From Progne subis subis (taxonomy: Eukaryota; Chordata; Aves; Passeriformes; Hirundinidae): 64,000 nt of DNA. How positions within the stretch are numbered: position 1 is the first letter of the stretch; each line of letters begins with the position of its first letter. This document shows, piece by piece, positions 1-13,160 of this stretch. The stretch covers positions 5,307,001-5,371,000 of the forward strand of contig JAKJHU010000046.1 of assembly GCA_022316685.1 (NCBI GenBank), written 5' to 3'. The notes below the pieces were generated by a model. It ran no database searches. It was given only the letters and a program-made list of their open reading frames with translations, and was not told the DNA's origin. The translations under genes and the position numbers were made by a program.

Positions 1-239
1 CATGACATCTGAGTGGAACTTTTTGTTCTGTTCCTGAGCTTTTAATGCACAGAATGTGCAGCAGGATCTGCTTGGAATTGCTTAGCTCTCAAATGCTGTT
101 AACTGGACATTGACAAACACAAAAAGGCAGATCAGTACCACTACCATCCACAAGACAATAAGAACAAGAGATGGATAAATCTTGGACACTCATCAGAGCT
201 GTGAGAATAGTTCCAAGGCCCCGTGGAAAAATTCTAACT

Positions 240-259
240 AAAAAAAAAAAAAAAAAAAA
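240..259 (+). repeat. poly(A) tract, A20
   Basis: Uninterrupted run of 20 A followed by a purine-rich stretch. There is no polyadenylation signal or recognisable element body upstream, so it reads as a simple homopolymer rather than a retrotransposon tail. Confidence 0.9.
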
Positions 260-494
260 GGAAAAGAAAATTGTAACTGCTTTCTTGTGTCTGATTCCTG
301 TTGGTTGTGATCTACTGACCATCTTTTACTAAGATACAAGGATCACAGCCTGCCTGGTGACATTACTGTGTGCCATGTCCAAGGCATGGGTCAGCCACCA
401 TAATGTCTCTCTACATTTGCACACAATTCCCCTCAGTAACAGAAACTTGCTTCAAAAACTCTGCAAATATGGAAAAAAACATGTAGGAAAAGAA

Positions 495-511
495 TTTTTT
501 TTTTTTTTTTT
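495..511 (+). repeat. poly(T) tract, T17
   Basis: Uninterrupted run of 17 T. It is translated as poly-Phe in one short plus-strand frame, which is an artefact of the homopolymer. Confidence 0.9.
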
Positions 512-2806
512 CTGTCTAGAAGAACCTGTAGTATTCAAACCACGTGCTGATGGCCATGGTATAAATTCCTGGAGAGCTCTATGCTCTCCGTATTGTGCTG
601 GTAAAAGAACTACTACTTTCTTTTTAGGCATTTCTGTTCAGCACATCCCTTTAAGAACAGAATTGAATGCCTGAGCTTTGGAATAATTATAATTAACAAA
701 TGATGGCATTGCTATTTTTATTGCTGTAATTTCTAGGAGCCAAGTTCATGCTAAAGCCCATTGTGACTATCTCTTTTCATGACCGTCAGGCAGAACATAG
801 CCAAGTTCTGCTTTCACTTACAGCCATATAAATCTAAACTACCTACATACTCCTTGCCAGTAATACTTGTGTATGCTGGAGTGACCGTTCTATAGTATTA
901 TTTTCCCAGAGAAAGCAAAGCAATAATTCATCCATCTGACTTTAGAGGGCAAGTCCCAAGTAAATTGCAAGCACAGCTAAAAATGGAACATGAAATGAGT
1001 GGGGAAAATACAAGGAAATAAAACAATTTTAAGATTTCCAGTCTTGAACCTAAGTATGCTTTCACATGTACGCATACCAAAAATATCTGTTTGCAATCAA
1101 CCTCTTTGTCACTTACTGCTGGAGTGCTGGATCCAGAGAGCCTGCTACTATGAGATGATGTGTGAGAAGCAATACAGAACGAGCAAGTGGCTCCGCAGCA
1201 GCCAAGGCAGCCCCCAGGAGGAGGCTTTTCAGGGAGCTCCTTGGTTTGAGAGATGCTTGGGCACCTTGACAGGGGAAGCCAGAGCAGGACTGATAAAGAA
1301 AGGGGAGAGATAGAATAGATGAGTCTATTTCGAGCACTGAAGCAGCCTCCCAGCACAGGGAGAGCTATTCTGGGCTTGGAAGTGAGAATTCCTTGGAGCT
1401 GGGAGGTGAGGGGGGTCTGGGAGCTCGGCTGTGGTGAAGAGGAGCCTGTGGCACAAAAAGGCTTTGCCAATGGGCTGCACACAGGGCTCTGCTTTCACGG
1501 CACAGGCAGGTTCAAGGGCAAGGGGACAAAAGTCAGTGCTCCCTCCCTGCTACGCAGCTGCCAAGTGTGCTTTGACATGGTCCTGAGGGTTCTCGCTGTT
1601 GTTAACACAGGTGCCACAGAAGCTTTCAAGGAAAAGTTGTTATTTGAAGTGGAAGCAATCCCAGCAGCCTGGAGGGATGCCATGTGGAGAAGTCTCCAGG
1701 CCCTGGCTTAGCCAAGAGATCATATGCCAATTTGGCATTTAGCACATATAAATATATGCTTATATTAATGACAAATATTATAGGGTTGAAAATATGTGGC
1801 TTGATACCAAAATGGAGGATAGCTTTAAACAACTGCATTGGAATTATCTGCGCACAGAAATACAAGCCAGACAACAAGAAAGAATATAGCAAACTAATGG
1901 AGGTATTTGAGAGGAAAATTTTCCCACGGATTTGCAAGAGTTGCAGCTGGAAAAGACATGATGTTCCCTCTCTCTGCCAGTGCTGAGCAGTTCTGCAGCG
2001 TTGCACACCTTCAGCACGTGCTCTGGGCTCTGCAGGGCTGGCTGAAATGGCCACGGTGCTCACTGAGAGCACAGGCCAGGCACTCGTGGTGTTTGGATCA
2101 TCAGGTGCATTGCCACAGTACCAGGGCAGATGGAAGTGACAGCACTGTCCGAAGCCTGGCACCTGGTATAAATGTGACCGTCTCGTCTCTGTCCCTTGGC
2201 TGTTTGTGAGCTGACCCTGCTTGCTGCCAGCACGCTGCCTGCCTCATGCAGCTGCACTGCACTAGCTCAAGAAGTCCTTGGCTCTTGAGGATGATGGTGT
2301 CTGAATCACACACTGCTATTTCTGTCTTGGTTGGAGGGCTGCAATATTTACACCTGTAGCATAACTGTCCTCCAGAGTACTACTGATTTCTTTCTGAAAG
2401 TCTAGCCATGACTTTTCCCACTTTTCTCCCTTACATGCAATAAAAGTAAGAGAAAGCCACCTGCAACATCTCCCTCCAAAAATATCTAAAAGAAAGCAGA
2501 ACTGAAACAAAGGAGGGGGTTTTTAGGTTAGGTTCTAGTTTTCCCAGTCCCCTGGCTCTGACCAGGAATGCATGGAGATAGGAAAGGGAGTGAACTGATA
2601 TGTATTCATTTTATTTCTCCCATTGTTTTCACCAAGAGTAGGGATTTTCTCCTGTTTATACTGCTAAAAAATTAAAAATCCAAGGAGGCCTCTCTCCCTT
2701 TTGTCTCCTGTAGGCTGAGTGGGACCAGTGCTGCCATGCAGGCTCTCCTGAGAGGATCCTGGTGGAGGGAGGCTGGCACAGGCCTGCTGGTCTCTGAAAT
2801 GGCCTT

Positions 2807-3850
2807 CTAGGGAAATGAAGGAGAGAGCAGTATCTTTTGGACACTAGATTTCAGGAAAGCTAGATGGGGTGGGAAAGTGCATTGGTGTGCCTTAGTTGCT
2901 ACTCCTTGCATCACCTTGGCACCTCGGGTGTCCAGCAGCTGTATGAGCAGGAACAGAGTGTGATTTCTGCTCCACAGGGGCTGGCAGCACTGCCAGGAGA
3001 GCTGCAGGGAGGCACACAGGTCACCAGGGAATACCTTTTCTATAGTTCCTGTGCTTGTACTGCAGAGCCTGGACCCCCATGGGAGCATCCAAGGTGACAC
3101 CTCAGCAGACATGGGGAGTGCTGGGGAAGCGTCTCTCTGGCTCGAGCTGCACGTCATGCAGTCCTGGGATAAAGGACTGTGTCTCACACAGCATCTCCCG
3201 CTGGTTTCAGCACACAGGAAGGCACATCCTTTACTCAGTGGCACTTTCCATGGAGTGGAGTCTCTTTCCAGAGACCCACTGAGAGTCCACAAAACACAGA
3301 TCACGTCCCCAGACTGCCACCCTGGGCTTGGCTTCCCCAGCTCCCTGTGAATGCAGCTCCTCAGAGACGCGGCCGATTCCTGGCACACGAGACCTTTGAA
3401 AAGAGACCATGAAATCTCCCTGGCTTGTTTCAAGTCCTCTAGTGGTGCTTGATTATGAAGACCTCCCAAAAAGAAACAGCTCAGTCCAAATTGCCAGGAA
3501 AAGGCTCCTTTGGAAAGGGACCTCTGTATTTGGTCCAACATGAGGGAGAGAATGGCAGGAAATTGGGGAGCAATTGTGGAGAAAGTCTGGCTCCTCTCCT
3601 CTTGCCCCAGAGTGACTGACAGGTGCTCACTGCAGGCAAAACCTCTGGGGAAAAAATGCAGTGTTAGGGAAGTTGAAGTTAGCTTGCCAAATGAAAGCAA
3701 ACACTTCCTGAGAGCACCAAAAGAATCTTCCCAGTATCTGTGGTGATTGGGCAGCCCAGACCTTGCCTCCAAACAGGGTGATGCTGAGTGACAAAGACAG
3801 TGTCTTCCGGTAGGAGTGTCTAAACCATCCATTTCTTCCCCTTTCTTCAT
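2807..3850 (-). other. long uninterrupted frame, 347 codons, probably non-coding
   Basis: The longest frame in the window runs from an ATG at 3848-3850 to a stop at 2807-2809 on the minus strand. The conceptual protein is rich in Ser, Leu, Cys and Trp and has no signal peptide, domain motif, repeat or recognisable family resemblance. Several plus-strand frames of 75-99 codons are open across the same DNA, which suggests local scarcity of stop codons. I see no CpG-island promoter at the start and no AATAAA just past the stop. It could be a single-exon gene, a long-ORF non-coding RNA or a chance frame; chance or shadow is my preferred reading. No function is proposed. Confidence 0.12.
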
Positions 3851-3896
3851 ATTTTAATGGTTAGATATTGTCAGATTCTAGTCCCCTCTATTAGCT

Positions 3897-3914
3897 AAAA
3901 AAAAAAAAAAAAAA
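3897..3914 (+). repeat. poly(A) tract, A18
   Basis: Uninterrupted run of 18 A in A-T-rich DNA, with no recognisable element attached. Confidence 0.9.
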
Positions 3915-6900
3915 TCCTGACCTGATATTTATTTCCTCAGCATGAAGAATTTCAGCTGGATGGCTCAAGCACAAAAGAGTAATGTTTGTCAGACCAAGGT
4001 CATATTAAAGGACAGCCCAGGCTTCTCTAACTATGTAGAGCATTGCTGGCACAGTGTGTGAGACAGAGACTCTCAGACACACAGTGATGAAGGCTCAGGA
4101 TAGAACAGACCATCAGCATCCCTAGGTGGAGGGCTGTGATTTGTAGCTGAGGCCTGTGAAACAAAGCTCTTGAGGTGAGATGTTGGGAAATGTGCTTGGA
4201 AACGTATTTTGAAGGCTCCCTTGACTATAGCAAAAGCAACAGTGGCAATAACTGTATGTTGGTTTATTTTATTCCAAGGGCTGTGGTTTTCACTCTTTGG
4301 CTGGGGATGGCTGAGTTTCTCATGCAGTGATAACACTCATCCATAAGTCATGATTACAGCAAGTGACATAGCAAGGCTGGAGACAGGGAGCAGCTTTTCC
4401 ATGACCAGAGCAGTCCCATATGGAGTCTGGGGAAATTTCACACCAGACATATGGGAGTGGGGGGCAGACGCTGTGAGATGCTGAAGATGTTACACTTCAG
4501 TGGAAATGACAAGGTGCTGAGAAAACTCGGCTCCTTAAAGGTTAAGACTGACTGGTATTTCTATAATGTCCTCTATATTATGGGAAATATCACAGATTCC
4601 AGAATTGTGACCTGAAATAATTTGTTTCTGCATTTTAGGTTTCTCTATTTCTTCCTTACTTGTACCCTCCCTTTATCAATTATATTCTCCTACCACTGGA
4701 ATATGAACTTTATTATGAAGCAACTTTTTGCAAGTATTTAATTTCAGTAAAAATTTTCAGTAAATCAAAATTCAACTTTTAATTCAGTGTTGCTCAAAAG
4801 TCTTTGACTAGATTTAACTTTTCAGTATATGAATTTGTGAATTTTTAATATAATTTCATACAGTCTCTTAACTTTTTGTAAAAAAAGAGGGAAAAGAAAA
4901 CAAAGAAGAAGAATTAAAAGAAAGAAACCTTTGCTCCTTCCTGCTTTCATGTATTTCCTTTATATGTAAAATATCTGAGGAGATATGGAGAGAGACTGAA
5001 CACTAGCATTTTTCTCCCTTTTTCTCTCCTCTCCATTTCCTTTTTCTGTGGAAAAAAAGGATAGAAATATGAGCCTTTGTCCCTTCACTCCCCTTCACAA
5101 AGATCAGAGAAATTTGAAAACAAAGTGAAAATCAAAACCTGGGATTAAAAATCAACAGAATTACTGACATTATTTAGTTTCAAATATATTTGGCAGAAAA
5201 ATGTGTTACTTGGCAGGAGAAAACTTTGCCCTGTTTCATTTATTTGTCAGGTCTGTTCATTAACAGTATGTTAGGAGTTAGTCACTGCTTGTGTAGACCA
5301 GATTATGTCCATGCTGCCTAATTATTCCCATCCCACTGAACCTCTTGGGGTTTTCTGATTTTAACCTAAAACAATAGGATTTTATATTAAAAAAAAAGGG
5401 GGAGAAGCAGAGATTGAAAGATCTGGCAGGGCTGAAGCCTAGTGGGCTGAAGCTGAAGGCATTGGCCCTGGCAGGAGGAGTGCCTGCCATGTTTGCAGAA
5501 GGACTGGGCTTTTCTTCCTCACAAGGCTCCTGCCAGCAGAAATTTAGAAGCTCCCTCTCTGCTGGGAGCAGGCTGGATGCTGTATTCAGAGGTTCATGTG
5601 GCAGATGAGTATTTATTTTGCACTGAGGACTGGAGAGGTTCCCGCTGCCCTCGCTGGCCATGGGCTCCACAGGACCACGGGCCGCTCTGCCCAAGGCTCA
5701 TGCTCTTACCCATTGGCACAGAAGAGTCCAAAATTCAGGTATTAGAATCTCACAGCAACATGTCAATTTTTTCTGCTTGCTTCTCGCACATTAGAGAAGA
5801 AAAATTATAAAACCTTAAGTAATAGTATATTTCTAATTTAATTAAATTATAGTAATAATTTATAAATCTTCTCACTTCATCTATTCTCACTTCTGCATCC
5901 ATGCCACAGAAATACTCAGTGGCACTTGGAGAAATGTGTCATTGTGCTGTGACTCCTTCTGTCCAAGGACTCCTGTAAGAAGCAGGTGCCAATATAAAAA
6001 CTGATGTTCAGAGGGAGAAGAGATCACAGAGGGTCCCATTCACCTCTCTGCTGCAATGAACACCAAATGCATCTTTCCTGGCTCCCAGGAGCACGTGCCA
6101 TAGCCATGGGACCACATCACCTCCAGTTTATAACCCTTATTATAGCACCACACACCTCTAGGCCCCTGGGCAGCTCGTTGAACCTCCCTTATCCAGTCCC
6201 TTGCACACTAAAAAGGTGACAAAAATTCTTGCCAGCCCCACGATTGGCTCAGGATTAAACTTGTGCAAAGTTTGATGAAAACACAAGGTGTGAATGCTGG
6301 CTGCTGTCAGCGAAGGGAATGGGGCAGTTTAGCAGGTTAGGATACCACCTACAGCTTCTGTATTTACTACAGCAGAGAAAGGGGAATTGGACTTTTGGTT
6401 TTTGGCTATTTTCTACTCATTGGAGTACATTAAGTCTAAGAGTAATTTTGAAATATGACAGAGAGATGTTGCTGGCAATTATGGACACAACAAATATTGA
6501 AGACAGTAACTGTGGTGCTAGCCATGTCAAATTCCATCTTACTTCAGATGCTTTCCAGGAAAATAGGTTTCTGGCTTTAAATATGAGGATTAGCAGCAGC
6601 AGATTTAGGGCTTAAAATAAAGTATGTATTTTAGATTTATTTAAGGGCCTTTGACTCCCAAACACTTTGCTTTAATATATCACTTTCTGGGCTGACGTGC
6701 TTTTCATTTTTCATCACTACTTTACATTCCATTGTTTGAATGGTTTGTGAAGGGGAAACCTGAGTTTTTCAAAAGCTGGAACTCTGCTGCTGTTATTTAA
6801 GCAACGGTTGCTTTTTCTTTTCTGCCTGTAACAGGTTCTTAGCAGAGAGAACTGTAATTCAGAACAATTCAATTTTCCATCATTTAAGAAGCAAGACATG

Positions 6901-6960
6901 TAATGGCTTAATCCTGATTATACGCAGCCATTTTCAGGGACTGACTTCCAGATGTTCATG

Positions 6961-6988
6961 TTCTTTTTTTTTTTTTCTTTTTTTTTTT
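6961..6988 (+). repeat. T-rich homopolymer tract
   Basis: About 28 bases, nearly all T with two C interruptions. Simple sequence. Confidence 0.85.
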
Positions 6989-9900
6989 AATGTGAATGCT
7001 ATTCATTTCCTTGGACTTGGTACTAGGAAAGAAATCTCTGAAATCCCCAGGATAGAATCCCTGATCAAACTTCAGTCAAACTGAAGTCAGAAACCTTCCC
7101 TGAATTCTCAAATACTCACTGATCAAGTCCAACTCAGGCTGCAGCAATGGAAAATTTTCTCTTAGATCCTGCCCTGGAGGGAATTTCTATTTGGAGAAGA
7201 GCATGTTAGCTCTTCCCTTCTTCTTGGACTCTCTTTAGAGATTGTAAAGTATGACGAGGTCAGAGCTCTAGGATCTGGTTTGTATCCAGCCAACTCTGAC
7301 CTTGTGAAGGCATTGGCTGTACTGCCAGCCAACATTTCATGGTTAAAGGTCAATTCAGATTACTCCTTTAGTTCCAAGGAATTTCAGGGGAGAAGCGGGG
7401 AAGAAGGCAATGACAGTGTTGGAAAGCCAAAAACTAGTTTGGTAGAAAATGTTCTGTGTATACCAGATTTAAAAACCCATATCTGCCAGTGTCAAATGTC
7501 CAAGTAATGCAATCCCCTTAACAGGCTTTTCCTGTAAACTCATGATTTCTAGCTCAGTGATACAAGCTGGCTTTTGAGATGTGAGCTGCTCTCCCTAGTC
7601 TGTTTCCAACAAAAAGTGCCATTTTTAATTGAATTTTGGTGCTGTCCTTGCACACATTATTCTAATCATCCTGCTGGGAGAGTTCTCTATGTAGAAAATC
7701 GAAGAGGTTCATGCTGAGGCTCTGCTGTGCAGGACCAAGGGAGAAATTGGAGTTCATGTAGCTGACTTGCAAGCAAGCTTGTTAATAAAATTTAACTCTT
7801 AAAGAAGACAGCTTAGTTCTGACAACTCTGATCGCCTTGGCACACTGTGGTGGAAATAAAATTACAAGATTGGACTGCTCTCAATTTGCTCCATATAGAG
7901 AAAAAGCAGGAGAAAAAGGGTTTTTTTAATTAGAAACAAATAAGTCAGACTAATTTGAGGAGCATCCTGATTATTGCTTAGCTCAGCATTACCTTTTCAT
8001 CTGAATCATGGTAATCCTGGGTAGGTAGATCAATAAATTCTCTCCCTTTCAGCAAGTGCAGTCAGGCTCAGGCGTGAGCTGACTGGAAGGACTCCCACCA
8101 GCTCTGTCTCTGAGGCTGTTCCACGGGCAGCCAAAGCTCTCAGGGGTGGCTTTAGGCACAGTGGTCTGTAAGAGCATTATGAGAACCCACTGTTGATTAT
8201 CACCCAGTCATACAGTAAAAACTGGGGGTCTTTGATCCTGCTCTCCATGTGAGCCCCTGCCTGTCAGTTTTCACCTGCTTGGCAGCTCGTCTGAGCTGCT
8301 GGAATGGCAGCAAGGGCTCTGTGAGGGGGCACAGGTCCAGACCCCACCTCTGCCCAGAGCACCCAGCCTCAATTCCTGCCAGCCCAGCTCCCCTGTCTCA
8401 GGACGTGTCAAGTGTTAATTGCTGCTCCTCTACCCCTCACAAGGATCACTAGCTGCATTGTGATAAAAACACCAAATATTTTTTCAGCCTCTGTGCATGT
8501 GTCTGGGCTGAGCTCCCCAGCAAAGCCCTGACTCCAGGCAGAGGTTGTGATTGTGGGGAGCAAAATAAAACAAAGCCCAGCAAAACAGGAGGTGCTTTAA
8601 GGCAGCTGAATAAAGACACACAGCAAACCTGCCTGATAAAGTACTGTTGAATTAAAGCAACCTGATCCCTGAGTTAGCCATGGTGATGCATCTTGTTCAT
8701 CACCCAGGAGAAAGGGGCCGGCAGGGAGCCGGGGGGACAGCATGGGCAGTGTGGATAATTGTGGAGCCTGCTGGTAGATGGAAAACATCTGGTTTGTGTT
8801 TGAGTTAAGAAGGGATATTTAACTCTATTACCCAGATTTGTATCTGTCTATTACTTATTCAGATTTATTAGCATAGGCTCACAACATCAAGGTTATGCGA
8901 GGCTGAGACATCTTTGTGTGTGAGGAGCCACAGAAAGCTGATGCTCAAGGCAGTAAAGTTACAGCAAACACCTGCACATCGGTGGCTGCTGCTGGAATCA
9001 TGGGTGGTGTGTGCAGGGTGTCTGTGGGCTGCCTGAAGAGGGAGGTACCTGTGCATGTGCCCAGTGGTGGGCACAGACAAGGTGATGTGAAAGGGCAAAG
9101 GAACGTAACTGTGAGACACTAACACTGCACAGCCTGAATACAAGACCAGCTCATGACAAAATCAGTGAGTGGGTGGGTTTTCAGCAACTTTCTTCAGCGC
9201 TAATCTATCCTCTACCTTTCTGCTGCAGTGGTTTACCCCCACACACATCTACCTTCAGCACCATCCTCCATGTCCTCTGCCTCTCCTCACACAGCCCATA
9301 CTGCCCTCCCTTCCTCCTCTAGTGCTTTTCCTTTGCTTTTGTCTGTCTCTTTTCTGTTTTCCTAGAGTGAAATCCTTACTCAAGATATTCAATCGTTCCT
9401 TTTGCCCTTCTCAGTCTGTCAGACTGATGTGTGTGGACAGTTACAAGTACTCAGTCCCCTTGAAAGCAGCCCCCAAAGTGTCTTAAGCCAGGTGTCTGAG
9501 CTGAGGGGGAATTTCAGAAACAGGGGTGACCCAAGCTGATGGCCTTGGAGCCTGTATTCACAATTTCAGGGCACCAAACTGCACTGCACTGGAGCCTGAC
9601 AGCAACCATGGTTCTATTCTCCCACCTCCCTCCAGCCCCTAGCTTGACAGTATTCATTTTGGGAGCAAGGACTCTGCCGGGTTTCTTAGACAATCATCCA
9701 TGCCATAGGAATAGCAAGGAGTGAAAGCAAATAAGGGCAGGTGGCCACCCCTGGGCTGAAATTTTTACCCAGCAGTGTCCCATGGATCCCCATGAAGACT
9801 GAACACACAAATACGAGTGCCACTCTTCGGTGGGACAGTATCCACTCTGATTATCCTGTGAAGGTTTCAGAGATTTTTAGTCAGCCAGTTCCTGGCAGAT

Positions 9901-11500
9901 GTATGCCTATATTTAACATTACCCAGTCCCAATTTTTATTTAAATGAATATAGAGACTTTCTTTCCTTTTATTTCCATTTAATTCCTCCAAGATATTAGC
10001 TATAATTCATCACATTTATAACTTCTGAAATTAACTTCCCTCCCATCGAGTTCAATAAATAACACTTTTCCTGAATAGCTCATTCACAGTGCAAAAACAC
10101 CTTCTTCCTCATATTTTTCACTTCATAGAATGAAACCATATGAGGTGGTTAAGATTTACATGGTCAGCTCTGGCAGACTTTTTATATTTATTTGGGTTGC
10201 AAGATATAAATCAGTACTGGCCTTCCTCCAAGAACAAGGTATTTGTTATCTTGCTACATGTGTGTTTCTGGGTCAAAATTTGATAAGGTGTTTTTAGCAT
10301 TATTTCATGGGGTAGGTTGGGTTTACATTGTTCTGTGCCAGGTTCCATGTTTTGACTTCAGAGCATTACCTTATACTGAATTTTATTATAACTGATCAAT
10401 GGAAGTTTGAAATTTTTCCCAGCTCAGAAATAACATACATAATTATGGATCGGTTTTCTTCAGGGACAGTCCCATTTAACTGAATATCCCAAAAGCTTAT
10501 TTGTGATCAGAATTAATTTTTTTGTATGATTTAGAGCCATGATTTGAGCACAAGGCACAGTCCAGTAACAGGACTTTGGTGGCTTTGTAAATTGAAGCCA
10601 TCAGAAAAGAATGTGACTGTGAGATTTAGCAACCTGGCAATGAATCAGCAGCTGGGCAACTGAACTGAAATTGTGGCAGATAAATGTGCCAGTAACTTTA
10701 AGGACTTAGCCAGGAGTACTCAAGATCTAAGGCCTGATCTTATGTACGTGCACGAAATATGGAAAAATTCCATGGATTTTAGTGACTCTTCATTCACCTC
10801 ATGAATCTTGGATTTTGTTGCTGGAATTTATTATTTACTGAATGAGTCAAAAGCAAAGGACTTTCAGATCAATCTGTGCATAACATCAGCACTCAGAGAT
10901 CAGTGTCCTGACACCTCCCACAGAGGTGTTCAGGGAAACAGCAAGTGAACGCTGATTATTCAGGACTTCTGGATCCCGAATCATTTTGTTAATGATGAAA
11001 TAAACTAGGTTCTCCAGGGAGTCAGCTGGGGGCCTGAATATATTTCTTGGCTTTGAAAATTCAGGGAGAGCCTGTGAGGTGCCACTTGAGCCCCAGGTAG
11101 CTCAACAGGACAGAGAGATGAATGGACCTTGGAAGACCTCACTTTCAGATCGGCTGTGTCTACAGCATGACCCCATTTTGTGAGAGATTTCTGTTCTCTG
11201 CTAACAAAATGGTTGGGACAACCCTTCACACAATTCACCAGGACACTGAGTGAGAGTCACCAGTCAGGTTTTCCTTAACTCCACTTCTGTAGACTAGATG
11301 ATGGGGGAGTCCTAGATCTCTGTTTTCCATTATGCCTGTTATCTTTTGATGCAAGTAAATAAAGGAATAAAAACTTTAGAAGTCGTGTTTACATTCCTAC
11401 AGATCCAAGTCTACCCTTTAGCCTTGTATCTATATGTACCTCTTAAGCTAACATTTTTTCTTCAGATATATCTCTCTTATGTGAATGACATGAAAAACAT

Positions 11501-13035
11501 TAGTTACAAACAGACCATTTTAGCTTAGTCCTTGCTCTCTGCACTAGTGAAAGGGCTTTATGCAAATTAGCATATGGTGATCTCATTCATTACATGCAGA
11601 TCTCTTCAAAATTTTCATTTTGAAAAACCCTATAAACAAGGGCAGATTCAGGATTTCCCTAAAGGGAATTACTAATGTCAATAGGATTTATGATGTCACA
11701 ACAAAGAAAAAACAATCCATATTTTCTTCCTGACATTTGTAACCTCATTTTCTCAGAGTTTTTAATTCTAAATTTGAAAGATTTTACTCTTCATGCTGTC
11801 ATCAGCACATCAGCTCATTTTGTGGAACAGAACTTCCCCACTGCATGAACCCCTTGAATATCTTTCCGTCAGAATTTAACTCAAGATCTCATCCAAGCTC
11901 CAAGCCTGCATTAGAAGTAAAGAAAATGACATTATCTCCTGGGTTTGGTCTTTCTGCTGTGACAGTTTTGTTATTTGATCCCCTTTTCATTGGACAAAAC
12001 TCTTTTCCTCCCCTGCCAAAATATTCTCAGATCTCTTTCTCACTTTCTTTCCTCATCTTCAGTTTCACTTTGCATTAGTCTGCTCATTATCTCTGGAAGG
12101 AAACCCTTGATGTTCTCCCTGTCCTTGAGTATCTTTGATATGCTGACGTTTCCTTTCGAATGCCATATTCCTGCTCCTGCTCTGGACAGTTTTGTTACTT
12201 GATTCCCTGATAGCAGCCATCTCTCTATATGTGACTGATCAAAAGTGGTGAGAGGAGAAGAATGCAAAAAAAGAAAGAAGCAAAATACCCAGAAGTTTTG
12301 TTTGGCAATGATTCAAAGCCTCCTATCTGATCAGTCATAACCTCCCTTCTGTCACTAACATGTTTCACTACAATTTACATTTAAATGGTGTTAAATGAAG
12401 GCTTTTCTCTTGGCTGCCCACCCCACCCCCCTGCCACGAGAGCATCCTTTCCTTCCACTTTCACCTCACCTTACTTGGACAGAAACCCAAGGAGACATTC
12501 AACACCCCGCTCCTGGTGGCCCTAATTTAATTCCACCTATAAAACTCCTTCTTTGTAGGCACCATTGCTAATTGACAGGCAATTCAGGCAAACGCATGGC
12601 AGGCACAATAAAGGCAGAAATTTAACTATGAGGAAAATCACAGGTAGCTGCAAAGGATTATGCTTTATTTCTAAGAGTTGAAGCTGTGGAGCAGTTTGTT
12701 ATACCGTATGGAAAAAATCTGAAGTTGTGAGATATTTATTGATGGGAAACCGCGGAAAACTATCTGACGAAGCCATTCCTCCCTTTCACAATATTTAGTA
12801 ATTTCTCACACTTAAGAAATACTCTCCTTGTGCACAGTGCTCACACGCACCAAGTTATCAGTTGCATCTTCCTTTTGTGGCATTTATCAGCTCTTTATTT
12901 TACAGGTAACTCGGGCATTTCATTGAAAACAGTCAGAGTCTGTAGGCCCCTGGTCCTTGTCCTCATTCAGGTGATCTCAAAATGCCCCAGACTTGCAAAG
13001 CTTTTGATGATTCTATTCTTTGGGGGCAGGAGGAA
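11501..13035. other. non-genic stretch with a POU octamer
   Basis: A-T-rich unique sequence with no supported gene. It contains an exact octamer (ATGCAAAT, 11560-11567) inside a wider near-palindrome. One weak acceptor/donor pair (about 12906-12968) is not supported by a convincing frame. Confidence 0.4.
11560..11567 (+). promoter_or_regulatory. possible POU-domain octamer site
   Basis: Exact ATGCAAAT octamer; with the following bases the arms ATGC and GCAT flank a 6-base A/T spacer (11560-11573). POU factors bind this sequence, but an 8-base match is expected by chance about once per window of this size, so function is unproven. Confidence 0.2.
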
Positions 13036-13160
13036 ACATTATCCACCCTGCACAGACGGGGAACTGAAGCACGTGCCAGTTGAAGTGATTTAGCTGAAGG
13101 AAGGAAGTTTGTGACTGCTCCATAAGGAATTGAATACAGTTTTTCCTAGTCCCAGTGTGG
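13036..13160 (-). repeat. ancient MIR-like SINE fragment
   Basis: The plus strand carries a diverged version of the reverse complement of the amniote MIR core. An ATTATCC segment is followed by the block GGGGAACTGAAGCACGTGCC, then a GAAGTGATTTAGCTGAAGG block. After that comes a head-side part with GGAAGTTTGTGACTG, GGAATTGAATACAG and TCCTAGTCCCAGTG. The order and spacing match the MIR family as I know it from reptiles and mammals, so the element lies on the minus strand. It is heavily mutated and non-mobile. RepeatMasker with an amniote library would confirm or refute it. Confidence 0.6.

Larger units (their letters stand above)
1..2806. other. non-genic stretch, no gene recognised
   Basis: Mixed-composition DNA. 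Short frames on both strands overlap each other, none carries a family motif, and none is flanked by convincing splice sites. It holds an A20 tract (240-259) and a T17 tract (495-511). The part from about 1180 to 2300 is richer in G+C and has frames open on both strands at once, as expected from stop-codon scarcity rather than coding. I see no repeat family here. Confidence 0.5.
3851..11500. other. non-genic stretch, no gene recognised
   Basis: A-T-rich unique sequence with purine-rich and pyrimidine-rich patches (for example 4880-5060). It holds an A18 tract (3897-3914) and a T-rich tract (6961-6988). Frames are short (under 140 codons) and have no motifs. The block 5400-5700 and the block 8240-8450 are richer in G+C with frames open on both strands. 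I recognise no transposable element. Confidence 0.45.
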
